In this document: positions 32,301 to 42,707 of the stretch, piece after piece
Numbering within the stretch: the first letter of the stretch is position 1
How the letters are laid out: the number at the start of each line of letters is the position of its first letter
Origin: Fremontodendron californicum
Taxonomy: Eukaryota; Streptophyta; Magnoliopsida; Malvales; Malvaceae
DNA length: 64,000 bases
NCBI GenBank assembly: GCA_030761205.1
Contig: JAULJL010000025.1
Coordinates: 7,507,501 to 7,571,500, forward strand
Direction of reading: 5' to 3'
Notes under the pieces: generated by a model
Told to the model about the DNA's origin: nothing
Seen by the model: only the letters and a program-made list of their open reading frames with translations
Databases searched by the model: none
Translations under genes and position numbers: made by a program

Positions 32301-34539
32301 ACATGATATTTAAATCATAAATGACAACAAACGAAGTAACCAAATTAAAATATAACTCAAGTATATGAAGTAACATAATATTTAAAACATCAAGATCAAA
32401 GAAAATAACATCAATAACATGATAAAATAAACCAAAATAGCAACTTAACAAAACTGTAGGCTATTCGGCCATGGTGAGTATATTGTAAAAAAAAATTGTA
32501 AAAAAAATATATTTAAGAAAGAGATGAAGGAAGAACTTAAGAAGAACAATAAAAAATATTTATTTAAAAAAAGGAAACTCACCAAATAGTAATCAAAATA
32601 GCAAAAACAAGAATGGAAAATCAAGAAAGTGCAAGAGTTGGTGCTCAAGAGCAACCTCAAGAAGCTATATTTCAAGCTTTATCTCTTCAAACTTTCCTTT
32701 CTTTTCTAAACTTTTTCTTTTTGCTTTCAACCAAAGAGAGAAAACCAAGTAAAAACCCAAGAGAACTCAGCAAAATAAAATGTAAAAATGAAAAATCTGA
32801 ACCCCCCTCTCATGCTGGCCGAAACCCCCTCTAAATGCTCAAGGATGTTGTCATTTTTTGTAACCAATTTTCCATCAAATGGCTAATAATTCAAGGTGAA
32901 AAAATCATGAAATTACTACCTTTAGATTAGCATATCAGCTATCCCAAATTACAGCTGTTCAAGAATAATGTTGACATCTCTCTTGGCCTATATAGCTTAA
33001 TCACCATGGCTTGATCAAAGAGAATCTCTAACTAACTCTTAATTCTTGGCCATTTGATTGAAAAATCAGAAGCTTCCTCCTTCCTTTGGGCCTTGGCAGG
33101 CCAGCACTTTTCTTTTCCAGCCCAACTCTGATTTTTTGAAAGGCCCAAAGTAATAAAATATTGAGTTCTGGAAGTTTTCAAAATTATCCGAGTCCATTTG
33201 CTATTTATTTGGATTTTTTGTCCAAAAATGCCCTTTTATGCCCCCATATTTTACCATTTTTTAAACGAGCTCCAAATCAAGATTTTTCTTCACCAATCTC
33301 TTCCAAATAATTTTAAAGTGTGATCTGGAAGTTTTCATAATTTTTGGAGCTCATTTGGTATTTTTTCGGGATTTATCTTGTTGAATTATTGCATAGAAGC
33401 TCGGGATTTGGCCATTTTGCAAATGAACTCCGAATCAAGATTTTATTTCGCCAATATCTGCCAAATAATTTAAAAATGAGATTTACAAAATTTTAGAATT
33501 TTTGGAGTTCATTTGCTATTTTTCCGGGATTTATATTCTTGAATTATTGCATTAGAGGCCCGGGACTTGGCCATTTTGCAAACGAACTCCGAATCAAGAT
33601 TTTCTTTCACCAATATCTTCCAAATAATTTAGAAATGAGATTTGAAAATTTTCAAAAGATTTGGAGCTCATTTGCTATTTTTTCGGGATTTCCCTTTTTG
33701 AATTACTGCATTAGAAGCTCTGGATTTGGCCATTTTGCAAACGAACTCTGAATCAAGATTTTCTTTTGCCAATCTCTTTCAAATGATTTAAAAATGAGAT
33801 TTGAAAATTTTCAGAATTTTCGGTGTCCATTTGCTATTTTTCCCAAATTTTCCAATTTTGCCTTTTTGCCTCCGAAACCCGGTTTTGCTCAAAACAAGTC
33901 CGGTTTTGCTCAAAATAGGTCCGATTTTCAGATTTTCTTCAAACTGAGCCTTGGGCTATCCTTTTTTAATCATTCTTCATCCATTGGGGGCTTTGGTCTT
34001 ACCAAGTCGGGCCATTTCTGTGATTCTTCCCGATTTCACCGAAATCTACTAAAAACCCTAATTCTCGGTTTTCCCCCGGATTGACTTTTCTTTCGGTTTT
34101 TCTTGCAAGTGACTTCTCCATTACCCGTAGTCAGTGCTTATCTTTCATTTGGAACCTTCAATTTCAACCAATTTGATCGTTTAAGCACTTTTCCCCAAAT
34201 TTCTCGGATTAGGGTTTCCTTTCTACTGAATCTCCAAATCCCAACTTTCGAACTCCATATCTTTCAATGTAGACCTCGGATTATCAAAATTCTTTCGCCA
34301 TTTTTCAATTGAACTTAAAATCTTGATTTTAAAAGTGGGTTGACTTTTTATGTAATTGACTTTTTAGGTTGACTTTTTGGGGTTGACTTTTTTCAAGTTT
34401 GATTTTTTATGCTCGTCCTCTTAAACTAAGTCTCGGAGTACCACCTGCAGGATGAAAAAAGTCTTTTTACATTCGGAAACATCGATTTAGGAAGAAAATA
34501 TACCTGTTTTAGTGGTCCGGACAAAATTAGGTGTCTACA
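29396..34539 (-). mobile_element. Giant 5' LTR, 5.1 kb
   Basis: On the minus strand it starts TGTAGACACC at 34539 and ends GGTTACGACA at 29396, followed by the PBS. It matches 52319-57074 throughout. It is non-coding and contains several internal repeat fields: CTAAGTAACATAATAT-type short repeats (30060-30790), GCATGGCATTTTCACAAACAC repeats (31540-32290) and 159-bp units (33230-33860). A minus-strand TATA-like GCTATATAGGCC lies at 32986-32997. An LTR this long is unusual even for Tat/Ogre elements. No polypurine tract flanks the outer end, which fits a 5' LTR. Confidence 0.85.
33230..33860. repeat. 159-bp tandem repeat inside the giant LTR
   Basis: Four units are spaced 158-159 bp apart by the anchor GAACTCCGAATCAAGATTTT (anchors near 33275, 33433, 33592, 33751). 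Each holds CCAATCTCTTCCAAATAATTT, GAGATTTGAAAATTTTC, GGAGCTCATTTGCTATTTTT and TTGGCCATTTTGCAAACG. The same array is present at 55690-56260 in the other LTR. Confidence 0.85.
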
Positions 34540-34990
34540 ACAGCCATAAGGCACAACCTCGACATCCGTCCTTATGTCAAGAAGTGAAGTCAAAGACACA
34601 ACACCTCCGCAAACGTGCAAAGGATGAAGAAGAAGGAAGGCGGCCACGACAATTGTAAATACGTTCCAACAGGAGTGCGACCTCTTAAAAGTGCAAAGCA
34701 ATTCGAGCCACTCTTCAAAGCTGATCATAAGGAAGTCCGAGCATACAAATAGGAGAAGATGTTAAACACACCTCCTAGGCATGCCTCGCACCTCAAAAAG
34801 ATCACTTAGAGGCTTACCATGAACACACGGACAGAAGGAGATGTTAAAACACATCTCCTAGATGTGTTCCACGCCTCAACCAAACACATTTCATCTCCAA
34901 AACGGTCGGACACCTCTGGAAGATGTGACAAATCAACGCTTATTTCAGCACAGCATAAAGTGATACACTCACATTATGACGCGCTGTAAA

Positions 34991-35733
34991 TAAGACTGTA
35001 AATGAACCGGGCTTGAACGAACAAGCCCTTGTTTGTGTTCGTTTATTTATTTTTGAGGTTGTTCGTGTTCGTTAAGGATTTTCAAATTATGTTCAAGCTC
35101 TATTCGTTTAAAATTGAGTGTTTTCATGTTCGTTCGTTTAATGTTCACGAACAAGTTCATTTAAATTAAATGAACTTGTTCGTGAATATTAAATGAACAT
35201 GTTCATTTAAATTAAATGAACTTGTTCGTGAATAAATGAACATGTTCATGAACATATAATCGAACATGTTCGCTAACAATTAAAAATATGTTTATGAACA
35301 TTAAACAAACAAACAAATATAAAACAACTCAATTTTAAATTATTATTAAATATAAAATAATAAAATACAAACGTAATTAAATTTAATTTATTACTAAATT
35401 ATTAAATTTAAGTTATTAAATAATATTAATTATATTATAAATAAATAAAATACAAATAATAATTATATTACTAATTATTTTATAAACGAATAATAAACAA
35501 ACATAAACGAGTTTTAAACAAACTAATAAACGAGCTTGAAACGAACCATAAACGAGCTTGTTCGTGAACATAAACGAACCGAACACTCATCTGTTCGAAC
35601 TCGGTTCGTTTAATAAACGAACATTAAAATTGTGTTCATAATCGTTTATTTAGCTTAATAAACGAACATAAACGAACAGAAATCAAACTGTTCACGAACG
35701 GTTCGTCGAACGCTCTGTTCGTTTACAGCCCTA
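34991..35733. mobile_element. 743-bp hAT-like element full of palindromes
   Basis: It begins TAAGACTGTAAATGAAC and ends GTTCGTTTACAGCCCTA; these are imperfect inverted repeats. The 8-bp duplication GCTGTAAA is exact on both sides (34983-34990 and 35734-35741). The interior is built of GTTCGTTTAATGTTCACGAAC-like motifs and their complements, so the single strand can fold extensively. It is non-coding. The 8-bp duplication and TA.G...C.TA ends point to hAT. Confidence 0.82.
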
Positions 35734-36251
35734 GCTGTAAAACAAATGAGTCCAAACGTCCACCTTTCCATAAATCACTTGAACAGGCAAAGGTCCTCCA
35801 TACAAAGGTGTAGCAAAACTCATCTGACCAATGCATGAGGAAAAGCCACAACGCCGGCCTCCAAATGTGCAACGACAACTCCTCCACATTAACAAAAACA
35901 AGCTAAACTTGCTAAGCACATGAAAGAATCACAAAGCTGAAACTCGAACGTGCAGAAACTAGCAACTAAAGGACGCTTGTCTCCCAAGCATGACACCATC
36001 CTTCACGGACGAGAAAATAAGATGAGGATGCACACCGAGGATAACCTAAGTCCGAGCTTTACAACAAAGCTACAGATGAGAAGTCCTACCAAAATTTGCA
36101 CGCAAGACATGAAGAGCTCTTGCGCGCCCACTCCCAGAGTCGCAAGGAGCCAATCAGACTCTTCATCGCCCAAAGAGACGCGCCTTGTTCAAACCAGTTA
36201 TCATTGCACCCAATCCTCCTCGAATGACCAAACTGATACACACTTTCGGTC

Positions 36252-36267
36252 TTGAGGGGGGACTGAA
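36252..36267 (+). other. Polypurine tract
   Basis: TTGAGGGGGGACTGAA lies directly before the LTR start TGTTAGG, where plus-strand DNA synthesis of an LTR retrotransposon would be primed. Confidence 0.75.
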
Positions 36268-37042
36268 TGTTAGGTAGGACCTGGAACCAGGCCCACTGTT
36301 GTCCAGCTGTCCAAACCGGACGCAAAATCGAAACACCAAAATAACTCCTACACAGCTTTTCCAACAGAAATGGGTTTGAATTGGGTGCAATGCAGCTACA
36401 TCACCTATCATGCATCCTCACTCAAATGCTGACACGTGGCACAATCTGGACCTTCCGTCAGCCTATAAATAGGCTACCCCTAGCCTACTCCAAGATATCC
36501 CATCATAGGCCTAAAATCAGACTAGAGATAGAAAGTCCTCTAACCAGATCAGTTTTTCCTATCTCACTCTACATTTTAAATTTTGGATTTTCTAAGTGAT
36601 CATGTGCCAAACATTTGAGGTGATACTGACTTGAGCGTCGGAGCGCACCTCGGAGGTAAAGCTCCCGGCGCCCCACTCACCTCGTTGCTTCCTTGCAGTA
36701 AACCATCCAACTAGTGAAGATCACTTCAGTCCCGATGTCCCCCGATGTGATCCGATGTGCCACACGCCTCTAGCAGAAGGTTGATCACATCAGTTCTTTA
36801 GTGCCTTGTACACTCGGAGAGAGACTAACAACTTCAATTCCGAAATGCCACGCACATCTGTTGACTTCGGCCCCCATGTGTCCGATGTCCACCTAAGTGC
36901 CGCTTACTTTGGCCGAAGCACACCTAATACATCAGTACTCTAATGTCCTTTAGTGTTCAGCCTTAGTCTCTGCCACTACAACGGCCACATCCACTCCAGC
37001 AGACTCCCACAGTTGCGGAAACTAATATTTTCACCCACAACA
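36268..37042 (+). mobile_element. 3' LTR of a Tat-like element
   Basis: It starts TGTTAGGTAGGACC after the polypurine tract and probably ends CACCCACAACA at 37042; the right end is a best guess. It contains a G-box-like GACACGTGGC (36431-36440) and a TATA box CCTATAAATAGG (36463-36474). About 150 bp further on is CTGACTTGAGCGTCGGAGCG (36626), a block shared with the LTR at 8809-9217. The length of 775 bp is in the usual LTR range. Its left partner is lost. Confidence 0.65.
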
Positions 37043-38151
37043 AATCTCATGAAAACAGTCCTACCATATGCTTGCTTGTCCACCTATTCTCCACTATTTA
37101 GTTCATGCAATTTCATGAATCAAAAGGTCTTTATTCAAGTTTGTAATAGGGCCAAGGGGTTGTAATGTGATTAAAGAATAAAAAGTAAAAGGATATAACA
37201 AAGGTTCCAAAGACTTCATAGAGTATAGAGACATAATAAGATTTTACAAAGAAAATTTCTCAATACTCCTTAGAAGAACATAATAACGTAGGCTAAATTT
37301 TCATGTTGAGCCTTGACTTCATTCTAACCAACCTTGTAACATCCTATCTTTAACTAAAAGTTCAAGAGATGATTCTTCTATTTCTTTCTTTCTTTCTTTT
37401 TATATAGGAAAGTATTTTGACAATGTTCCCTTTTTTTTCTTGACTTTTGCCTTTTTCTTCCCCCATACTTATTTCTTTTGTTTCCAACCCAAATTTTCAA
37501 TAAATATCCCTTGCTTATGCAATATGTCTCAAAACACGTAATCCATCTTTAGAACAAGGGTAAGGATATTAAGTATATTTAGGCTAGGTGTAAGATGTGG
37601 TTACCAATGAAATAGCTTATTCAATGTAGGCTCAAATTGGCTCACTAGGGGGATGTTCTCTTGGAACATCAATATGGGAATGGCTGATTTGGCCTTGGTA
37701 AAAATCCTAATGCCTCTAACGAATCCATGTTGTCATATGTATCAATATAGTCTTAAACGGTTGAAAGCAAGTTCTTGAGAAGCATGTAATCAGGAAAGCA
37801 CACAAGAAACTAATTAGATTGATATGTATAAAGCATCAATCATATAGGTTCAAAACTCACAAGGATGTTTATAGAAGTCAATATCAAGTCTAAACATGCT
37901 TCTTTCTCAATCAACATATCATATTAACATTGGCTAAAAAAAAATTATGATATTTCAAGCTTAATTCTCATGAAATTTTTTTTGACTATAATAAGCCAGT
38001 TTTACACCTACACAATTCATATCTCATCATTGTATTGAAAGGAACTAAAAAACACTAAAATAAAATAATATTAAAGACTCAAAACAAACCAAAACAAACA
38101 CAATAACAACCTAAAATCAAAATAATCATAAATTCTTCCCCCCGCACTTAA
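37043..38151 (-). mobile_element. Athila-like 3' untranslated region with polypurine tract
   Basis: On the minus strand, TTAAGTGCGGGGGGAAGAAT (38131-38151) follows an ATTGAGGACAATATAGG stretch; this paired arrangement is characteristic of Athila-type elements. The DNA further left, including the ATTACAACCCCTTGGCCC-type stretch near 37160, resembles the region between polypurine tract and LTR. No LTR terminus can be fixed, and the left limit near 37043 is where the Tat-like LTR ends. Confidence 0.55.
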
Positions 38152-38316
38152 TTCCTATATTGTCCTCAATGTATAACTATCACCCACATGAAAGAATTAT
38201 GTGCAAGAGAAAAGAACTAAAAGAAATATAATCAAAATAACTAATGAAAGCAATAAAAGATAGAATGATGGAAAGTAAGAAGTATCAAATCTGTTTATTA
38301 TGTGTGCTCTCCATCC

Positions 38317-38334
38317 ATTGGGTTGCCTCCCAAT
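38317..38334 (-). other. Conserved hairpin downstream of Athila pol
   Basis: Minus-strand ATTGGG-AGGCAA-CCCAAT forms a 6-bp stem with a 6-nt loop, 48 bp after the pol stop codon. The plus-strand Athila copy has CTTGGG-AGGCAA-CCCAAG at 52035-52052, 44 bp after its last open frame. Loop and core are identical, while the closing pair changes from C-G to A-T on both sides. Confidence 0.6.
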
Positions 38335-38381
38335 AAGTGCTTGGTTTATTGTCCTCGGCCCCACTTGGACTCATGCTACCA

Positions 38382-39482
38382 CTATTCAACATAGTTTGGC
38401 TCATAGAGTGGTAATTCCTCGACATCTTGCATTGAGAAGTTCTCATAGTATGGCTTCAATCTATGGTCATTCACCTTGAATGCTTTATCTGTTTTTGGGC
38501 TCTTTATTTCAATTTCACCATGAGGAAAAACATTAGTAAGAATAAAAGGTCCAATCCAACGAGAACGTAACTTACCTGAAAACAACTTAAGGTGTGAATG
38601 GAATAGAACTTTTTGTCCAACAACAAAATCCTTTCTTGAAATCATCTTATCATGGAACGCCTTAGTCTTTTCCTTGTAAATCTTGGAGTTCTCATAGGCA
38701 TCATTCCTTATCTCCTCAAGTTCTTGTAAGTGAAGTTTCCTTTGAGTACCTGCCTCATCCATCTCCATGTTGCATTGTTTTATAGCCCAATTTGCCTTAT
38801 GTTCTAATTCAACCAAGAGATTACATGGCTTACCATAAACTAACCGATAAAGAGACATACCAATGGGTGTCTTATATGCTGTCCTATAAGCCCAAAGTGC
38901 ATCATCAAGTCGTAAACCCCAATCCTTCCGATTTGGATTAACTATCTTTTCAAGGATGGATTTTACTTCTCGATTTGACACTTCAGCTTGCCCACTAGTT
39001 TGTGGATGGTATGATGTGGAGACCCTATGTGTGATGTTGTATTTCCTCAAAAGAGCTTCCACGGACCTATTGCAAAAATGTGTACCTCGATCACTGATTA
39101 TGGCTTTAGGTGTTCCAAACCTTGCAAAAATGTTAGATTTCTCAAAATCTGAAACAAGTTTAGAATCATTTGTCCTAGTGGCTTTTGCTTCCACTCATTT
39201 TGAGACATAATCAACGGCAAGTAAAATATAAAGGTTACCAAAAGAAGAAGGGAAAGGTCCCATGAAATCAATGCCCTATACATAAAAAAATTCTACAATA
39301 AGTATTGGAGTTTGTGGCATTTGATTTCTAGCACCTAAGTTACTTGTTCTTTGACAACGATCACAAAACTTGCAAAAGAGGTATAAATCTTTATACAATG
39401 TGGGCCAATAGAATCCACAATCAAGCACTTTCATAGCTGTTCTTTTTATCCAAAGTACCCTCCACATGCATAAGAATGACAA
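38382..39482 (-). pseudogene. Athila-like integrase, nearly intact frame
   Basis: This is the integrase part of pol. One minus-strand frame of 367 codons carries a zinc-binding CKFCDRCQRTS, the first catalytic Asp in GIDFMGPFP, the second in ISDRGTHF, the Glu in SGQAEVSNREVKSIL, and the C-terminal DFVVGQKVLF and KLRSRWIGPF. Only two stops interrupt it, at 39276 (TAG before GIDF) and 39195 (TGA in DYVSK*VEAK), both where the family has Trp. The sequence ends abruptly at 39482, so the N-terminal zinc finger, RT, protease and gag are gone. It is followed by the hairpin and the polypurine tract. Confidence 0.85.
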
Positions 39483-42122
39483 AAGGTTAGAATAGAATGG
39501 AATTCAGATTCAAGTACACACTTTTATTATTTTAAATATATATTTTTTTGACATTTCAATTCTCCATAACACTTTTTCACAGTAATGTTAAACAATTAAA
39601 AGTTTTTTAACCATAATTTTTTACCATATTTTTTAAACAAACTTTTTTCAATCCAAGCTTTTTTCAACCCAAGCGTTTTCCAACAATAATGCTAAACTAG
39701 CCCGAATTCTACTTATAAAATCTAAAAATTTCAATGATGATGGATATGATAATTTCTCTTTCATTCAAATAAGAAAAAAAAATATACAAGACAGATATAA
39801 TTATGGGGAAAGACACCCAACAAAATCGGTAAACAGTTAAGTACAAACAGAATAATTAGGACATTGTTCAGAAACAAAAAGTTTCATATCAGAACTATTT
39901 CTGTCCTCTAGGTTTACATAAGGGAAATAAAACCCTTCCATTCCTTGAGGGCTTAAACAAATAAAATTTTTACGAAAGCCGAATTTGACATAGGGAAATG
40001 TTCTGTATAATTTAAAAAAAGGTTACAAATTAAATTAGATAGGAGATTTCCACGTAAAGTGGATTTAGAAAATATCATGATTTTTGTCCTTTGTATTTTG
40101 TGTCTAATTAAGTCTCGGTCAACGTATGCATGATGTAATTTTCGACAAGCCATATGTATTTAAGTAATATTGCCAAAAGAATTAGAGTTTATAAAGGTCA
40201 ACATTTTATGCCACAAGAAATTAATTAATGGTGGCTGCTAATTAAGCAGGTTCAGGTCACTTGGACTTGTGAATCCACGTTGTGTAACTGTTTATGTATT
40301 AATTTGCTTTTCATTGTGCAACGTAAAGAAATTAAACACCAATCAGGAAGAAAAATGCGCCCAAATGCGTAGTATAAAAGACATAATTTCTCAAAAACGT
40401 TTTTGATCTATTCTTGATTTTTTTTTTTTTTTTGTTTGGTCGGTTGACCATGCGAATATAATGTTATAAACGAGCCATCCTTTGCGTCTAGAAGTAATGA
40501 TGGCAGATTGGAATTACAAAGCCAAACAAAATCAAATGTATCAAATTATAGTGTTGAGCTATCACCAAGATTCACGTTCGCATTGCCCATTGCATACAAG
40601 TTCGTTTAGGGTCGGATCCATGCCTACTTCTAAGCTCGTTTTACTATTTATAAATTATTTTGATATTAATATTTATATATTTTTTATAATTAAATTTTAA
40701 AAAATATATTTTTTATTTAATGAATAGTAATTCAGATTGGCTCAAATTACAAAAATCTTATCTTAACCCAATTTAGTTCGGATCAGATCTATCGAACCAA
40801 GTGAATAGCCCAGCTTTTTAGTAAGTCTAGTCAATTGTGCAGATTGGATAAATTTTGGTTGGTTTACACCGTATCTAATTATTTTGGATTAAAGAAAATT
40901 TAAATTGTTTTAAGTTTAGATCATTTGGGATTAAAATCATTTTGTGTTTGTATTATTTTAAATTCAAGGCATTTCAAATTCATATTTAAATTTTAAAAAA
41001 TATAAATAATTTTGATTTAATCTTTGTCTAGATTTTAATTATTACAAATTTGAATTAATTCAAATTTTAATCATTTTAAATTCAAGTTAAGCAAATTTAC
41101 ATTATTCAATTTTTTAATTAAATCAGATTGAATTTAGATCATGAATCAATTTTATCAATTGAAAATCAACTTTCATTATAATATTTTACTTTTTCTCGAC
41201 TTTCCAGTGTGGCTGATAAAAGTCTAACGCGGACGTGACTCAAACCATAACGAATCAATATGTTCACTCCAAGGAAAGGCCAAAATTTTATTTAACGATC
41301 CACATTTTTTTAATCCAAAAAGAAAGTATATATGCGTGGGACCCATTGCATATATAATATAATATATAATATATAAAAGAACACAAAAAAAGAAAACACA
41401 ACTAGAATTAATATACTGATTAAAAAAATAATTCCGGATTATACAGATCCATTAAAAGACAAACAATATTTTAAGGGAGCGTAGACAAATGTGGATCACT
41501 AAAACAAAGATATATTACAATATATAGTAGTAAAGAAAAAAAAAACAAAAAAAGGAGATAGATAATGATGGGAATTATAATTTGGAAATTGTTATTAATG
41601 TTTAGTGACACTGATTAAAGTAATATTAAAGAAAAAAAGTAATTAATAATTTATTTTTTAATTTAGTAAAAATAACGCATTAAATGTAATTTTTTTAATT
41701 AGTAATAAAATAATTCTTAATCAATATTTATAGGCAATATTTAAGCAAAACTTTACTATTTTGTGAAGTTAAAAATAGATGTTGATTAAGGGGAGTGGCA
41801 CTCAACTGGAAAGAGTATGAGCCCATGAAGTAGATTTGATAGTTTTAGACATTACACGATTATAAAATATGAATATAATACGAGAAAAATAACTAAAACA
41901 TGACACAAAACAAGACACGATACGAATACACGAATGTATGAAAATCTATATAATACGAATTATTAACTTGTCAACATTTATAGAAATATATAATACCTGA
42001 AACACAAATATAACACATAAAATAACACGAACACGATATGGATACACGAATTATCAATTGTGCATAAAGGTCGGTTTTTCACACGTAGTTAGGAGAGAGG
42101 GGCCCACGATAGCCTCCACACG
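39483..42122. other. AT-rich intergenic DNA
   Basis: No gene is recognised. Around 39555-39705 a stretch carries CACAGTAATGTTAAAC and CAACAATAATGCTAAACTAGCCC, resembling the end of a plant MITE. Around 40590-40860, GGGTCGGATCC...GGATCAGATCTATCGAAC resembles the degenerate element at 7281. A possible SINE head is listed separately. A tract of AACACGAACACGATACGAATACACG-type repeats occupies 41860-42060. Confidence 0.4.
41791..41850 (+). mobile_element. Possible tRNA-derived SINE remnant
   Basis: TGGCACTCAACTGG (41796-41809) resembles a polymerase III A box. About 25 bp on, TAGATTTGATAG (41831-41842) resembles a decayed B box. GAGTATGAGCCCATGAAG between them is typical of plant tRNA-like SINE heads. 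No poly-A tail or target duplication could be fixed. Confidence 0.25.
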
Positions 42123-42695
42123 TGTCACGGGCTCAGAACTTTAGCCTAGCGGACCGTGCGGTCTTAAGCTGGAAGTCACTTCCTTGTATGCCTAAGTCAA
42201 CCTACTATCACTCAAGAAGAGAGTCTGTGCCTAAACGAACACTTTAAGGCACTGAAAACTGAAAGTTACTGAAGCTAAGAAAAAAAAAAAAAACACAGAG
42301 AAAATAGAGAAGAATGCTCTTGTATATTGATACTCAACTATTGGATGTTACAAATAAGGCTGGGGAAGCCTCTATTTATTGTTGAATCCCACTTACATAA
42401 TTCTCTCAGATTGTGACAAGTGTACGACTAAGATACAATGTTTACAAAATATCTAGAGTCCTAAGGAAGCTGAAACTGGAACTCTAGAGTCCTTAGGAAG
42501 CTGAAAACTATGGCAATAACTGTGTTTGACTAGATTTCAAGGCTTCTAGAACCTCTAGGAAGATTCTGTCTTCTAGGGCCTTCTAGAATGCTGTAGGGAT
42601 GGGCCTGTTCTGGTGGGTCAGGATGCTTCCTGTAACTCAAATCCAGTCCTGCTGTCTGTGTCTCGGATCCGAGCAAGCGTGAGCGGTCCATGACA
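42123..42695 (-). repeat. 3' LTR of the Galadriel-like element
   Basis: It runs from TGTCACGGGC to GGTCCATGACA and matches 45793-46367 with scattered substitutions. On the minus strand it follows the purine-rich GGTGGAGGAGAA (42696-42707). Confidence 0.9.
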
Positions 42696-42707
42696 TTCTC
42701 CTCCACC
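42696..42707 (-). other. Polypurine tract of the Galadriel-like element
   Basis: Minus-strand GGTGGAGGAGAA directly precedes the LTR start TGTCATGG. Confidence 0.8.

Larger units (their letters stand above)
34540..36267 (+). mobile_element. 3' internal region of a second Tat-like element
   Basis: This stretch ends in a polypurine tract (TTGAGGGGGGACTGAA, 36252-36267) directly before an LTR start at 36268. No domain is recognisable. A plus-strand frame at 35950-36255 is open for 101 codons but has no family features; I do not call it a gene. It is interrupted by the hAT element at 34991-35733 and truncated on the left by the giant LTR. Confidence 0.55.

Noticed and set aside
29396..34539. Giant LTR first read as plus orientation starting TGTCGTAACC
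   Set aside because: PBS-like TGGCGACTCC lies left of 29396 on the minus strand and the polypurine tract lies right of 57074, so the LTR is on the minus strand and starts TGTAGACACC.
36626..37165. Possible host gene exons downstream of the TATA box at 36463
   Set aside because: The TATA box lies inside an LTR directly after a polypurine tract, and frames here are short and without motifs.
41791..41850. tRNA gene
   Set aside because: A-box-like sequence only; no acceptor stem pairing or intact B box. Kept only as a weak SINE remnant.
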